From contig JAQCGQ010000005.1 in assembly GCA_027730465.1 (NCBI GenBank), forward strand, positions 1 to 16,041: a DNA stretch of 16,041 bases, written 5' to 3'. Below are positions 1 to 5,957 of the stretch, piece by piece. Source of the stretch: Actinomycetota bacterium. Its GTDB lineage: Bacteria > Actinomycetota > Actinomycetes > Nanopelagicales > Nanopelagicaceae. Both the position numbers and the translations under genes were made by a program. The notes under the pieces were generated by a model that made no database searches, had not been told where the DNA came from, and worked only from the letters and a program-made list of their open reading frames with translations. The first letter of the stretch is position 1, and each line of letters starts with the position of its first letter.

Positions 1-807
1 GTAGTTGATGATCTTATTGTTTATCTAAACTCTGATACTGATCTATTTTTAGTACCAAATGCATCTAATACCAGTTCAGTCTTTGAAATATTAAAAGATA
101 AAGCTCCAGATTCAGTAGAGGTTAATAACCTGCACCGTGAGTATGGGGTAATCGCCCTTCAAGGACCTAAATCAGCCCAGGTGCTAGAGACACTTGGGGT
201 TAAAAGTGCAATTAATTACATGGAATTTATTAATACCAAAATAGATGATTGCTCAGTTATTTTATGTAGAACTGGCTATACCGGGGAACTAGGGTTTGAA
301 ATTATTCCAACATGGGCTGATACTGAAAAAGTTTGGGATAAATTAATAACAGTAATTAAGCAATTTAATGGCTCGCCTTGTGGCCTCGGAGCAAGAGATG
401 TGCTTCGCACCGAGATGGGATATCCACTACATGGACATGAACTATCACTTGATATTTCACCGGTTCAAGCAGCAGCTAATTGGGCAATTGGTTGGCAAAA
501 AGATGTATTTAGAGGTAAACAAACATTACTTGAGCAAAAGCAAGTTGGGACTAAATTAAAATTAAGAGCAATTTTGGCAACAGACCGCGGAATTCCACGA
601 AAAGATATGCAGGTAAAAGACATGACAGGCAAAGTTATAGGCACAGTCACGAGTGGAACATTCTCACCTGGCCTTAAAAAAGGAATTGGCCTGGCACTAA
701 TTAATCCCGCAATTGTTAAAGGGGATCAGGTGTCAATTGATATCAGAGGCGCGGACTCATTATTTAATGTTGTAGATCTACCTTTTGTGCCATCAAAGGT
801 TCGTTAA
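1..807 (+). CDS. gcvT: Aminomethyltransferase of the glycine cleavage system (T protein), 5' end outside window
   Basis: The T protein transfers the aminomethyl group from lipoylated H protein to tetrahydrofolate, releasing ammonia and 5,10-methylene-THF in the cytoplasm. The reading frame is open from base 1, so the gene is cut by the window edge; 268 residues of a protein usually about 360 long are visible. Family hallmarks are the RTGYTGELGFE stretch (bases about 271-303), the GLGARDVLRTEMGYPLHGHEL region (about 385-441), and a C-terminal barrel domain with SGTFSPGLKKGIGLA (about 652-702). An internal GTG at 181 is not the real start, because GcvT sequence (EYGVIALQGPKSAQ) continues upstream of it. 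The gene ends five bases before the stop of a convergent small gene, with no evident terminator between them. No other gcv gene is visible. Confidence 0.93.
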   Translation, partial: VVDDLIVYLNSDTDLFLVPNASNTSSVFEILKDKAPDSVEVNNLHREYGVIALQGPKSAQVLETLGVKSAINYMEFINTKIDDCSVILCRTGYTGELGFEIIPTWADTEKVWDKLITVIKQFNGSPCGLGARDVLRTEMGYPLHGHELSLDISPVQAAANWAIGWQKDVFRGKQTLLEQKQVGTKLKLRAILATDRGIPRKDMQVKDMTGKVIGTVTSGTFSPGLKKGIGLALINPAIVKGDQVSIDIRGADSLFNVVDLPFVPSKVR

Positions 808-812
808 CAAAC

Positions 813-983
813 TTAGTAGTGCCCACCCCAATAACGCCAGCTATATTCAGCAAGGCTAGTACCAACAAAAAGTATTGCTACATGTAGGGCTAGCGCAAAT
901 GCTTTTAGAAGAGTTAATTTAATTTTTGAAGTTGTTTTAGTCATGACGATTATCAGCTCTTGCTCAAATATAGTTTTCATCAT
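813..983 (-). CDS. Small single-pass membrane protein, second gene of the B12-riboswitch operon
   Basis: This 56-residue open frame starts at ATG 983, eight bases after the stop of the riboswitch-controlled upstream gene. A good Shine-Dalgarno AGGAG (989-993) lies five bases before the first of two tandem ATGs. A third in-frame ATG at residue 14 could give a 43-residue form. The visible architecture is a short hydrophilic start, a basic stretch (KTTSKIKLTLLK), one hydrophobic segment (about residues 25-44) and a short aromatic, Trp/His-containing tail ending WGGHY. I recognise no family. The size, single helix and C-terminal histidine recall the small cobalt-transport subunit CbtB, but the His-rich CbtB tail is absent. 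Proximity and the strong ribosome site suggest it is co-transcribed and works with the upstream secreted protein, perhaps as a membrane partner. That role is inference. Confidence 0.62.
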   Translation of the reverse strand: MMKTIFEQELIIVMTKTTSKIKLTLLKAFALALHVAILFVGTSLAEYSWRYWGGHY

Positions 984-991
984 CTCAACTC

Positions 992-1519
992 CTAATCAGG
1001 GAACTTTACATCGCCATTAGTGACAAAAACAAACGCTAGGCCATCACCTGGTTTCATGGCTAACTCTGCCACTCCAACTTGTGCCCACGCCCATTTTCCA
1101 TTTAAGTCAAACGGGTTTGGAATTATTTGCCATCTTTTTTCAAGCACCGCCCAGTAAGCAAAAGCCGCAGGCATCTCCTTGCACTCTTCAATGTAATCTT
1201 CATGCCCTTTCACACCGATTGCTTGGTTCGGTTTAGGCAAATTATTTAATCGACAAACTACATTATTTCCATATTTATTAGTTCCTTCTAATTTAAAATT
1301 TGCATTTTGCATCAATTCTAAAGCTGTAATTTCACCAGTTACTGGCAGACATTTTTCAAAGTCAGTATTGGAAGAATCTAAGGAGCCATAATCAATAAGA
1401 ACATTTACACAATTTGCTCGAGTTTGAGTAGACCAAAGGGAAGTACCACCTACAACTAGAACCGCGACAAATATGGCAGAAAAAAACTTTCTCGCCTCAG
1501 TAGATATATCGCTAAACAT
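992..1519 (-). CDS. Secreted transcobalamin-like (DUF4430-type) protein under B12 riboswitch control
   Basis: The protein has 175 residues. Residues about 12-29 are hydrophobic, followed by TQTRA-N, which gives an export signal with likely cleavage after Ala35 (or an uncleaved anchor). The remaining 140 residues look like the beta-rich DUF4430/transcobalamin C-terminal domain. They show TALELMQNANF (66-75), a KYGNNVVCRLNN strand (82-93), the Tyr-Trp pair of AYWAVLEKRW (121-130) and a late GVAELAMKPGDGLAFVFV strand (149-166). Four cysteines (37, 57, 89, 113) could form two disulfides outside the cell. In eukaryotic transcobalamins this domain closes over the vitamin; here it stands alone, without the alpha/alpha-barrel half. 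The cobalamin riboswitch directly upstream supports a role in binding corrinoids. ATG 1519 has a GAGAGG ribosome site five bases upstream that can be hidden in a hairpin. Family assignment was by eye. Confidence 0.62.
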   Translation of the reverse strand: MFSDISTEARKFFSAIFVAVLVVGGTSLWSTQTRANCVNVLIDYGSLDSSNTDFEKCLPVTGEITALELMQNANFKLEGTNKYGNNVVCRLNNLPKPNQAIGVKGHEDYIEECKEMPAAFAYWAVLEKRWQIIPNPFDLNGKWAWAQVGVAELAMKPGDGLAFVFVTNGDVKFPD

Positions 1520-1696
1520 TAATGCCTCTCAAGCTGAGAGGTTTACGAAAGCGCAGAGACTCACTAGGTGAGAAACCTCGCCCCGCAATCCTCGACGGGT
1601 GGATAAGTAAATGTGTTGGGTAATCCGACTTGAAAAAATCTTCTCACGGTTGCGGGACAGCGCCGGATTTACACCGACTTCCCCCAATTACATTTA
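1520..1696 (-). promoter_or_regulatory. Cobalamin (B12) riboswitch, compact form
   Basis: Read on the minus strand, 1635-1685 carries the B12 riboswitch core: GGGAA, then CGGTGTAAATCCG, GCTGTCCCGCAAC and, after a short spacer, AAGTCGGATTACC. The core is closed by an outer stem: TAAATGT (minus, 1696-1690) pairs with ACATTTA (1614-1608), and TTGGG (1687-1683) pairs with CCCAA (1620-1616). The aptamer is therefore only about 89 nt and lacks the long peripheral arms of classical AdoCbl riboswitches. A TTGCGGG (1588-1582) downstream is perfectly complementary to CCCGCAA (1656-1650) in the core and could make the kissing interaction that senses ligand. The switch lies immediately before the transcobalamin-like gene at 1519. 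On this strand it cannot control the aldo/keto reductase at 1804. Confidence 0.9.
1525..1579 (-). promoter_or_regulatory. Expression platform: Shine-Dalgarno sequestor hairpin and competing anti-sequestor
   Basis: The 17-base stretch CCTCTCAGCTTGAGAGG (minus strand, 1541-1525) folds into a 7-bp hairpin with a 3-nt loop. Its 3' arm contains the GAGAGG ribosome site of the gene starting at 1519. An alternative pairing, GAGGTTT (1579-1573) with AAACCTC (1544-1538), consumes part of the 5' arm and so excludes the hairpin. A small CTCAC/GTGAG hairpin sits inside the alternative loop. This arrangement implies translational control: B12 binding would favour the sequestor. The direction of switching is inferred. 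Confidence 0.6.
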
Positions 1697-1762
1697 TAAA
1701 GCCTTCAATATTTGGTTGTAGGTCAATTGTTGTATCAATGCAGGCTTAATAGCAACTCACCA

Positions 1763-1774
1763 CGCAATATTGCG
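1763..1774. repeat. 12-bp perfect palindrome CGCAATATTGCG upstream of the aldo/keto reductase
   Basis: The palindrome lies about 30 bases before the GTG start at 1804 and could be an operator. A GCTTAAT heptamer occurs on each side (1744-1750 and 1774-1780). The rest of the 1697-1803 spacer must hold promoters for both divergent transcripts, but I see no convincing -35/-10 pair in it. Confidence 0.3.
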
Positions 1775-1803
1775 CTTAATCCTTTCGCAGGTTAAAGTTA
1801 AAT

Positions 1804-2805
1804 GTGCAACATAGACGCCTGGGCAGCACTGGAATGTATGTCTCTGAATTAACATTTGGAAACTGGATTACCCACGGTTCTCAAGTTGAGTCAGATGCAG
1901 CCATTAAGTGCGTGAAGACCGCCCTTGATCTTGGTATCACCACATATGACACCGCAGATGTTTATGCCGGCACAAAGGCCGAATCTGTTTTAGGCAAAGC
2001 ATTAAAAGGTGTTAAGCGTGAATCATATGAATTATTTACCAAGGTTTATTGGCCAACTGGTGAGGGCAAAAACGATCGTGGTCTTTCCCGCAAACACATT
2101 ATGGAATCTTGTAATGCCTCCCTTAAGCGACTTAAGACTGATTATGTAGATTTGTATCAAGCTCACCGATTTGATTATGAAACTCCACTTGAGGAAACAC
2201 TCGATGCATTTGATGATCTAATTAGAAGTGGCAAAGTTTTATATATTGGTTTTTCCGAGTGGAACGCTCAACAAATTGCAGCAGCATTAAAGATTCAAGA
2301 CGAAAAAGGCTACTACCGCTTTATCTCCAGCCAACCTCAATATTCAATGCTTTGGCGAGTAATTGAATCTGAAGTTATTCCACTTTGTGAAAAAGAAGGG
2401 ATTGGCCAGATAGTTTGGTCACCAATTGCGCAAGGTGTGCTGACTGGAAAATATTTACCAGGCCAGAAAGCACCTGCTGGATCCCGAGCTACCGATAAAA
2501 AAGGTGGTGCGAATATGATCTCTAAACTGAAGAGCCTTCCTATCTTAACTGCGGCTCAGAAATTGCTACCAATTGCTAAAAAAGTTGATTTAACTCCGGC
2601 TCAACTTGCAGTTGCTTGGGTGTTACAAAACTCAAATATTTCAAGTGCAATTATTGGGGCAACAAAGCCCGCTCAAATTAAAGAGAATGTAAAGGCGGCT
2701 GGGATCAAACTTGATAAATCAATTATGGATGAGATTGATGCAGTACTTAGGGCAGTAATCGAAAAGGATCCAACTAAAACAGTAAGCCCTAAACCAAGAG
2801 CCTAA
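1804..2805 (+). CDS. Aldo/keto reductase, Kv-beta-like family
   Basis: This is a cytoplasmic NADP(H)-dependent (beta/alpha)8-barrel oxidoreductase of 333 residues, full length for the family; the substrate cannot be told from sequence. The N-terminus (RRLGSTGMYVSELTFGNW) is typical. The catalytic tetrad is Asp49 and Tyr54 in YDTADVY, Lys80 in LFTKVYW, and His121 in LYQAHRFD. The IGFSEWN loop follows the barrel centre, and the C-terminal cofactor-binding region SSAIIGATKPAQIKEN is present. The bacterial relatives are stress-associated aldehyde reductases and proteins named for similarity to potassium-channel beta subunits. The start is GTG 1804; an ATG two bases upstream is out of frame and stops at once. 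No strong ribosome site is seen. It ends four bases before a convergent DUF3043 gene. Confidence 0.92.
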   Translation: MQHRRLGSTGMYVSELTFGNWITHGSQVESDAAIKCVKTALDLGITTYDTADVYAGTKAESVLGKALKGVKRESYELFTKVYWPTGEGKNDRGLSRKHIMESCNASLKRLKTDYVDLYQAHRFDYETPLEETLDAFDDLIRSGKVLYIGFSEWNAQQIAAALKIQDEKGYYRFISSQPQYSMLWRVIESEVIPLCEKEGIGQIVWSPIAQGVLTGKYLPGQKAPAGSRATDKKGGANMISKLKSLPILTAAQKLLPIAKKVDLTPAQLAVAWVLQNSNISSAIIGATKPAQIKENVKAAGIKLDKSIMDEIDAVLRAVIEKDPTKTVSPKPRA

Positions 2806-2809
2806 TTAC

Positions 2810-3334
2810 CTACTTTTTCTTCCTTAATCCTGGGCCAACTTGTGGCGCTGGAGCCCTTAATCTACGAAGTTGAGTAGAGCGCATCCAACCATATAAACCA
2901 AGGCCTTTAGTTGGTTCACCAGGATATTTCTCTACAACTAGCTTTTTAATTTTTCTTGACATAATAAATCCGCTCACACTTATTAATATCATCGCTGAAT
3001 ACATAATTGCAACTGCTAATAACTGAACCATGGGGATAGGGATAAGTGTTAAAAATAAAACAAACATAATCATTACTAGGAAATACTCAGCTACTGACCT
3101 TCGCTCATCAACATAATTTCTAACAAATTTGCGTACTGGTCCCTTATCTCTAGCAGGTAGAGCACTCTCTTCACCACGCATGTATGCAGCTCTAGCTTCC
3201 ATTCTTCTAATTCGAGTTTGTGCCTTTAATGCCTTCTTCGATTCTTTACTTGCGCCCGGAGATAGCGGTGAAAGATTTAACTTCGCCTGTGCCTCCTTGC
3301 GCTTAGGAGTTGGCTTGCCTTTTTTATCAACCAT
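2810..3334 (-). CDS. DUF3043 family membrane protein (actinobacterial)
   Basis: The protein has 174 residues of unknown function and belongs to a family found essentially in Actinobacteria. A highly basic N-terminal region (GKPTPKRKEAQAK at 6-18) is followed by the signature RDKGPVRKFVRNYVDERRS (62-80). Two membrane helices come next (about 81-100 and 103-124), then a basic C-terminal tail with GLYGWMRSTQLRRLR. Both ends are probably cytoplasmic and rich in Lys/Arg. It starts four bases after the nadA stop and is probably translated from the nadA transcript; no separate ribosome site is visible before ATG 3334. No link to NAD synthesis is implied by the protein itself. Confidence 0.88.
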   Translation of the reverse strand: MVDKKGKPTPKRKEAQAKLNLSPLSPGASKESKKALKAQTRIRRMEARAAYMRGEESALPARDKGPVRKFVRNYVDERRSVAEYFLVMIMFVLFLTLIPIPMVQLLAVAIMYSAMILISVSGFIMSRKIKKLVVEKYPGEPTKGLGLYGWMRSTQLRRLRAPAPQVGPGLRKKK

Positions 3335-3338
3335 GAGA

Positions 3339-4502
3339 TTAAGGTAGAGCCAACATTCGCTCTAATGCAACTTTTGCGTACTTTGCAATCTCCGCTTCAA
3401 CCTTAATCTGATTGACCAAACGGCCACTAACAAGTGACTCCATAGCCCAAACAAGATGGGGCAGATCAATTCGGTTCATTGTTGAGCAATAACACACAGT
3501 TTTATCTAAGAAAACCACTTGCTTATCTGAATTTTCATTAGCCAATCGGGCAACAAGGTTTAATTCAGTACCAACTGCCCATTTAGAGCCAGGGGCAGAT
3601 TCTCTAACAGTTTTTATGATCATTTCAGTACTTCCAACCACATCAGCATTTGAGACCACATCATGTTGGCACTCTGGGTGCACTAACACCTTGATTCCAG
3701 GCACCTGCTGCTTAACATCTTTAATATTTTGAATTGAAAATCGCCCGTGCACCGAGCAATGACCTCGCCATAAAATAATTTTAGATTTTTTGATCTGATC
3801 ATCAGTTAAGCCACCATTTGGTTGCCATGGATTCCATAAAACGCAATCATTAAGTGAAAGCCCAAGTGATAAAACTGCCGTGTTTCTACCTAAGTGTTGA
3901 TCGGGCAGGAATAAAATCTTCTCACCATTTTCAAACGCCCATTTCATAGCTCTGGCTGCATTGGAAGAGGTGCAAACTGCGCCATTATTTTTACCAGTAA
4001 AAGCTTTAATAGCAGCGGAAGAGTTCATGTATGTAATTGGAATAGTTTTTGCTGCCACACCCAAATTGTTTAATACCTGCCAGCAATCATTAACCTGTGA
4101 CGCTGTTGCCATATCGGCCATTGAGCAACCAGCGGATAAATCAGGCAGGATTACCTTTTGATTTGGTGTGGTTAAAATATCCGCACTCTCTGCCATAAAG
4201 TGAACGCCACAAAAGAAAATAAATTCAGCTTCTGAGTTATCAGCTGCTGCTTGTGCCAACTTAAATGAGTCACCACGAATATCAGCAAATGCAATTACTT
4301 CATCTCTTTGATAGTGATGTCCTAAAATCATTGCTTTACTGCCAAGGGCAGATCTTGCAGCTTTTGCCCGCTCTACTAACTGCGGATCACTTGCAGCAGG
4401 TAACTCGCCATCACAGGAGACGCCCCGCTCACTATTTAGATCCCGTTCACCTTTTTGCAGCAATAGATCAGTTATTCCCATGAGGGGAGTGTAAACGCTC
4501 AC
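3339..4502 (-). CDS. nadA: Quinolinate synthase
   Basis: NadA condenses iminoaspartate with dihydroxyacetone phosphate to quinolinate in de novo NAD synthesis, using a 4Fe-4S cluster in the cytoplasm. The 387-residue protein is of the long, Streptomyces-like type. Visible hallmarks are LGHHYQRDEV (60-69), FFCGVHFMAESADIL (97-110), DLSAGCSMADM with Cys126, AVCTSSNAARAM with Cys177, LFLPDQHLGRN, WRGHCSVHGRF (245-255), HPECQHDVV, and the C-terminal CYCSTMNRIDLPHL. In this last motif Cys339 in Cys-x-x-Met is the expected third cluster ligand. The start is either GTG 4502 (SVYTPLMG) or ATG 4481 (MGITDLL). Neither has a ribosome site, and similarity to streptomycete N-termini favours the longer form. 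NadB and NadC are not in the window. It is divergent from erpA. Confidence 0.96.
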   Translation of the reverse strand: MSVYTPLMGITDLLLQKGERDLNSERGVSCDGELPAASDPQLVERAKAARSALGSKAMILGHHYQRDEVIAFADIRGDSFKLAQAAADNSEAEFIFFCGVHFMAESADILTTPNQKVILPDLSAGCSMADMATASQVNDCWQVLNNLGVAAKTIPITYMNSSAAIKAFTGKNNGAVCTSSNAARAMKWAFENGEKILFLPDQHLGRNTAVLSLGLSLNDCVLWNPWQPNGGLTDDQIKKSKIILWRGHCSVHGRFSIQNIKDVKQQVPGIKVLVHPECQHDVVSNADVVGSTEMIIKTVRESAPGSKWAVGTELNLVARLANENSDKQVVFLDKTVCYCSTMNRIDLPHLVWAMESLVSGRLVNQIKVEAEIAKYAKVALERMLALP

Positions 4503-4504
4503 AG

Positions 4505-4521
4505 GTTTTGGTGCTCAAAAC
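4505..4521. repeat. Inverted repeat GTTTTG-N5-CAAAAC in the nadA/erpA divergent spacer
   Basis: This perfect 6-bp inverted repeat with a 5-base centre lies just upstream of the nadA GTG start, within the 68-bp intergenic region. It is a candidate operator for either gene. It does not match any regulator motif I can name confidently, and such short repeats arise by chance in AT-rich DNA. Confidence 0.25.
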
Positions 4522-4576
4522 ACTGGTCAGAACTAGTAACATATGAGCCTAGGCAAAGTAATGGAGAAAAGTGAAT

Positions 4577-4951
4577 ATGAGCACAGAGTCAACAACTACA
4601 ACCGATGTTGCAATTTCATCATCGTCTATTGCACTATCTGATGTTGCAGCCGAAAAGGTTTCTGCTCTTTTAAAGCAAGAAGGACGTGATGATTTAAGTC
4701 TTCGCGTTGCTGTGCAACCTGGTGGTTGTTCAGGTCTTCGCTACCAACTTTATTTTGATGATCGCAATTTAGAAGGTGACACCGTAACTGAATTTGGTGC
4801 CGCAAAGGTTCGCGTTGTTACCGACAAGATGAGTACGCCATATCTAATGGGCGCCACAATTGATTTTACTGACACCATCGAAAAGCAAGGTTTTACAATT
4901 GATAATCCGAATGCCGGAGGCTCTTGTGCTTGTGGCGATTCATTTAACTAA
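4577..4951 (+). CDS. erpA: A-type iron-sulfur carrier/insertion protein (HesB/ErpA family)
   Basis: These proteins receive Fe-S clusters from the assembly scaffold and deliver them to apo-enzymes in the cytoplasm. After a Ser/Thr-rich N-terminal stretch, the conserved domain runs from about residue 20, counting from the upstream GTG 4571. It contains the three cluster cysteines in the expected spacing: Cys53 in QPGGCSGLRY, and Cys119 and Cys121 in GGSCACGDSFN at the C-terminus. GGAG at 4563-4566 lies ten bases before ATG 4577 and four before the in-frame GTG 4571, so either could be used; I choose ATG. The sugar kinase follows after 16 bases, probably in one transcript. NadA, transcribed the other way, is a plausible client. 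The symbol follows mycobacterial/actinobacterial usage for this locus. Confidence 0.9.
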   Translation: MSTESTTTTDVAISSSSIALSDVAAEKVSALLKQEGRDDLSLRVAVQPGGCSGLRYQLYFDDRNLEGDTVTEFGAAKVRVVTDKMSTPYLMGATIDFTDTIEKQGFTIDNPNAGGSCACGDSFN

Positions 4952-4967
4952 AAGCTAAATCAATAAA

Positions 4968-5957
4968 ATGAGGGTGGCAGTTGCCGGCTCAGTCGGTGGC
5001 GACCACATCATGAGTTTTGGTGGAAAATTTACCGATTCCCTAGTTGCTGGATCTTTAGCAAAAGTATCTCTTTCATTTTTAGTAGATACTCTGGTAATAA
5101 GGCGCGGTGGGTGCGGCGCCAATATTTCATTTGGCATGGGAGCCCTCGGACTTAACCCGATATTAATCGCAGCAGTTGGTCGTGATTGGGTTGATTATGA
5201 AGCCTGGTTAAAGCGGCACGGCGTAGACACTTCACATGTATTGGTTTCAGAGACACTTCATACGGCAACCTTTATGGTTACCACCGACACTGAGTTAAAT
5301 CAGATCGCATCTTTTTTTCCAGGGGCAATGAGTGAGGCAAGAAACATTGAACTTGCTCCAATAATTGCTAAAACTGGCAAATTTGATTTACTAGTTATCT
5401 CGCCCGATGACCCAGAAGCAATGATGCGCTACTCCCAAATGGCCAGAGAGTTAAAGATTGCTGTAGCAGCTGATCCATCCCAGCAAATGGCTCGGATGGA
5501 TGGCAAGGAAATAGCGCAGTTAATTGATGGTGCTAAATATCTATTTCTAAATGAGTATGAGTTAGCACTTGCTATTCAAAAAACTGGTTGGACTGATCGA
5601 CAATTATTTGATCGTGTGCAGGTCCGTGTTGTGACATTAGGTTCTAAGGGTGCTCAAATTGAGGAGCATGGTAAGGAAACTATTTATGTAGGAGTGCCAA
5701 AAGAAAAAGAAAAACTAGATCCAACTGGGGTAGGTGATAACTTTAGATCAGGATTTATTGCCGGCCTTTCTTGGGGCCTTGGACATGAGCGGTGCGCTCA
5801 ACTTGGCTCAATGCTTGCTACATACTGTATTGAAACTACTGGAACTCAAGAGTACAGCTTTACAAAAGATGAGTTTTTAACAAGATTTGAAACTGCTTAT
5901 GGCAAAGCTGCAACGGATGAGGTTAGGCCTCATCTCAATGTGAAATTAGCAGGTTAA
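4968..5957 (+). CDS. PfkB-family carbohydrate/adenosine kinase
   Basis: This is a cytoplasmic ribokinase-fold ATP-dependent kinase of 329 residues. It starts GSVGGDHIM with substrate-binding Asp12. The family's Gly-rich substrate region is RRGGCGANISFGMGALG (45-61). The C-terminal ATP/anion-hole motif is DPTGVGDNFRSGF (251-263) with catalytic base Asp257. Both position and motif resemble the mycobacterial adenosine kinase (Rv2202c type), which lies in the same neighbourhood near ctaC and an erpA-like gene, so adenosine is the best guess. Another nucleoside or sugar is possible. No ribosome site is seen at ATG 4968, which favours coupling to erpA. The stop overlaps the stop of the convergent NifS-like gene by four bases. 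Confidence 0.88.
   Translation: MRVAVAGSVGGDHIMSFGGKFTDSLVAGSLAKVSLSFLVDTLVIRRGGCGANISFGMGALGLNPILIAAVGRDWVDYEAWLKRHGVDTSHVLVSETLHTATFMVTTDTELNQIASFFPGAMSEARNIELAPIIAKTGKFDLLVISPDDPEAMMRYSQMARELKIAVAADPSQQMARMDGKEIAQLIDGAKYLFLNEYELALAIQKTGWTDRQLFDRVQVRVVTLGSKGAQIEEHGKETIYVGVPKEKEKLDPTGVGDNFRSGFIAGLSWGLGHERCAQLGSMLATYCIETTGTQEYSFTKDEFLTRFETAYGKAATDEVRPHLNVKLAG

Noticed and set aside
181..807. Separate short gene starting at GTG 181
   Set aside because: GcvT-like sequence continues in the same frame to base 1, so 181 is an internal codon of a gene cut by the window edge.
811..830. Near-identical sequence at the end of the small membrane gene and the end of qcrB (TTAGTGGTGCCCACC at 11761)
   Set aside because: The similarity is only about 15 bases coding Gly-Gly-His-x-stop in both; it is too short to indicate duplication or recombination.
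813..983. Calling the small membrane protein CbtB
   Set aside because: Size, one helix and B12 control fit, but the histidine-rich C-terminal motif is missing and no CbtA gene is adjacent.
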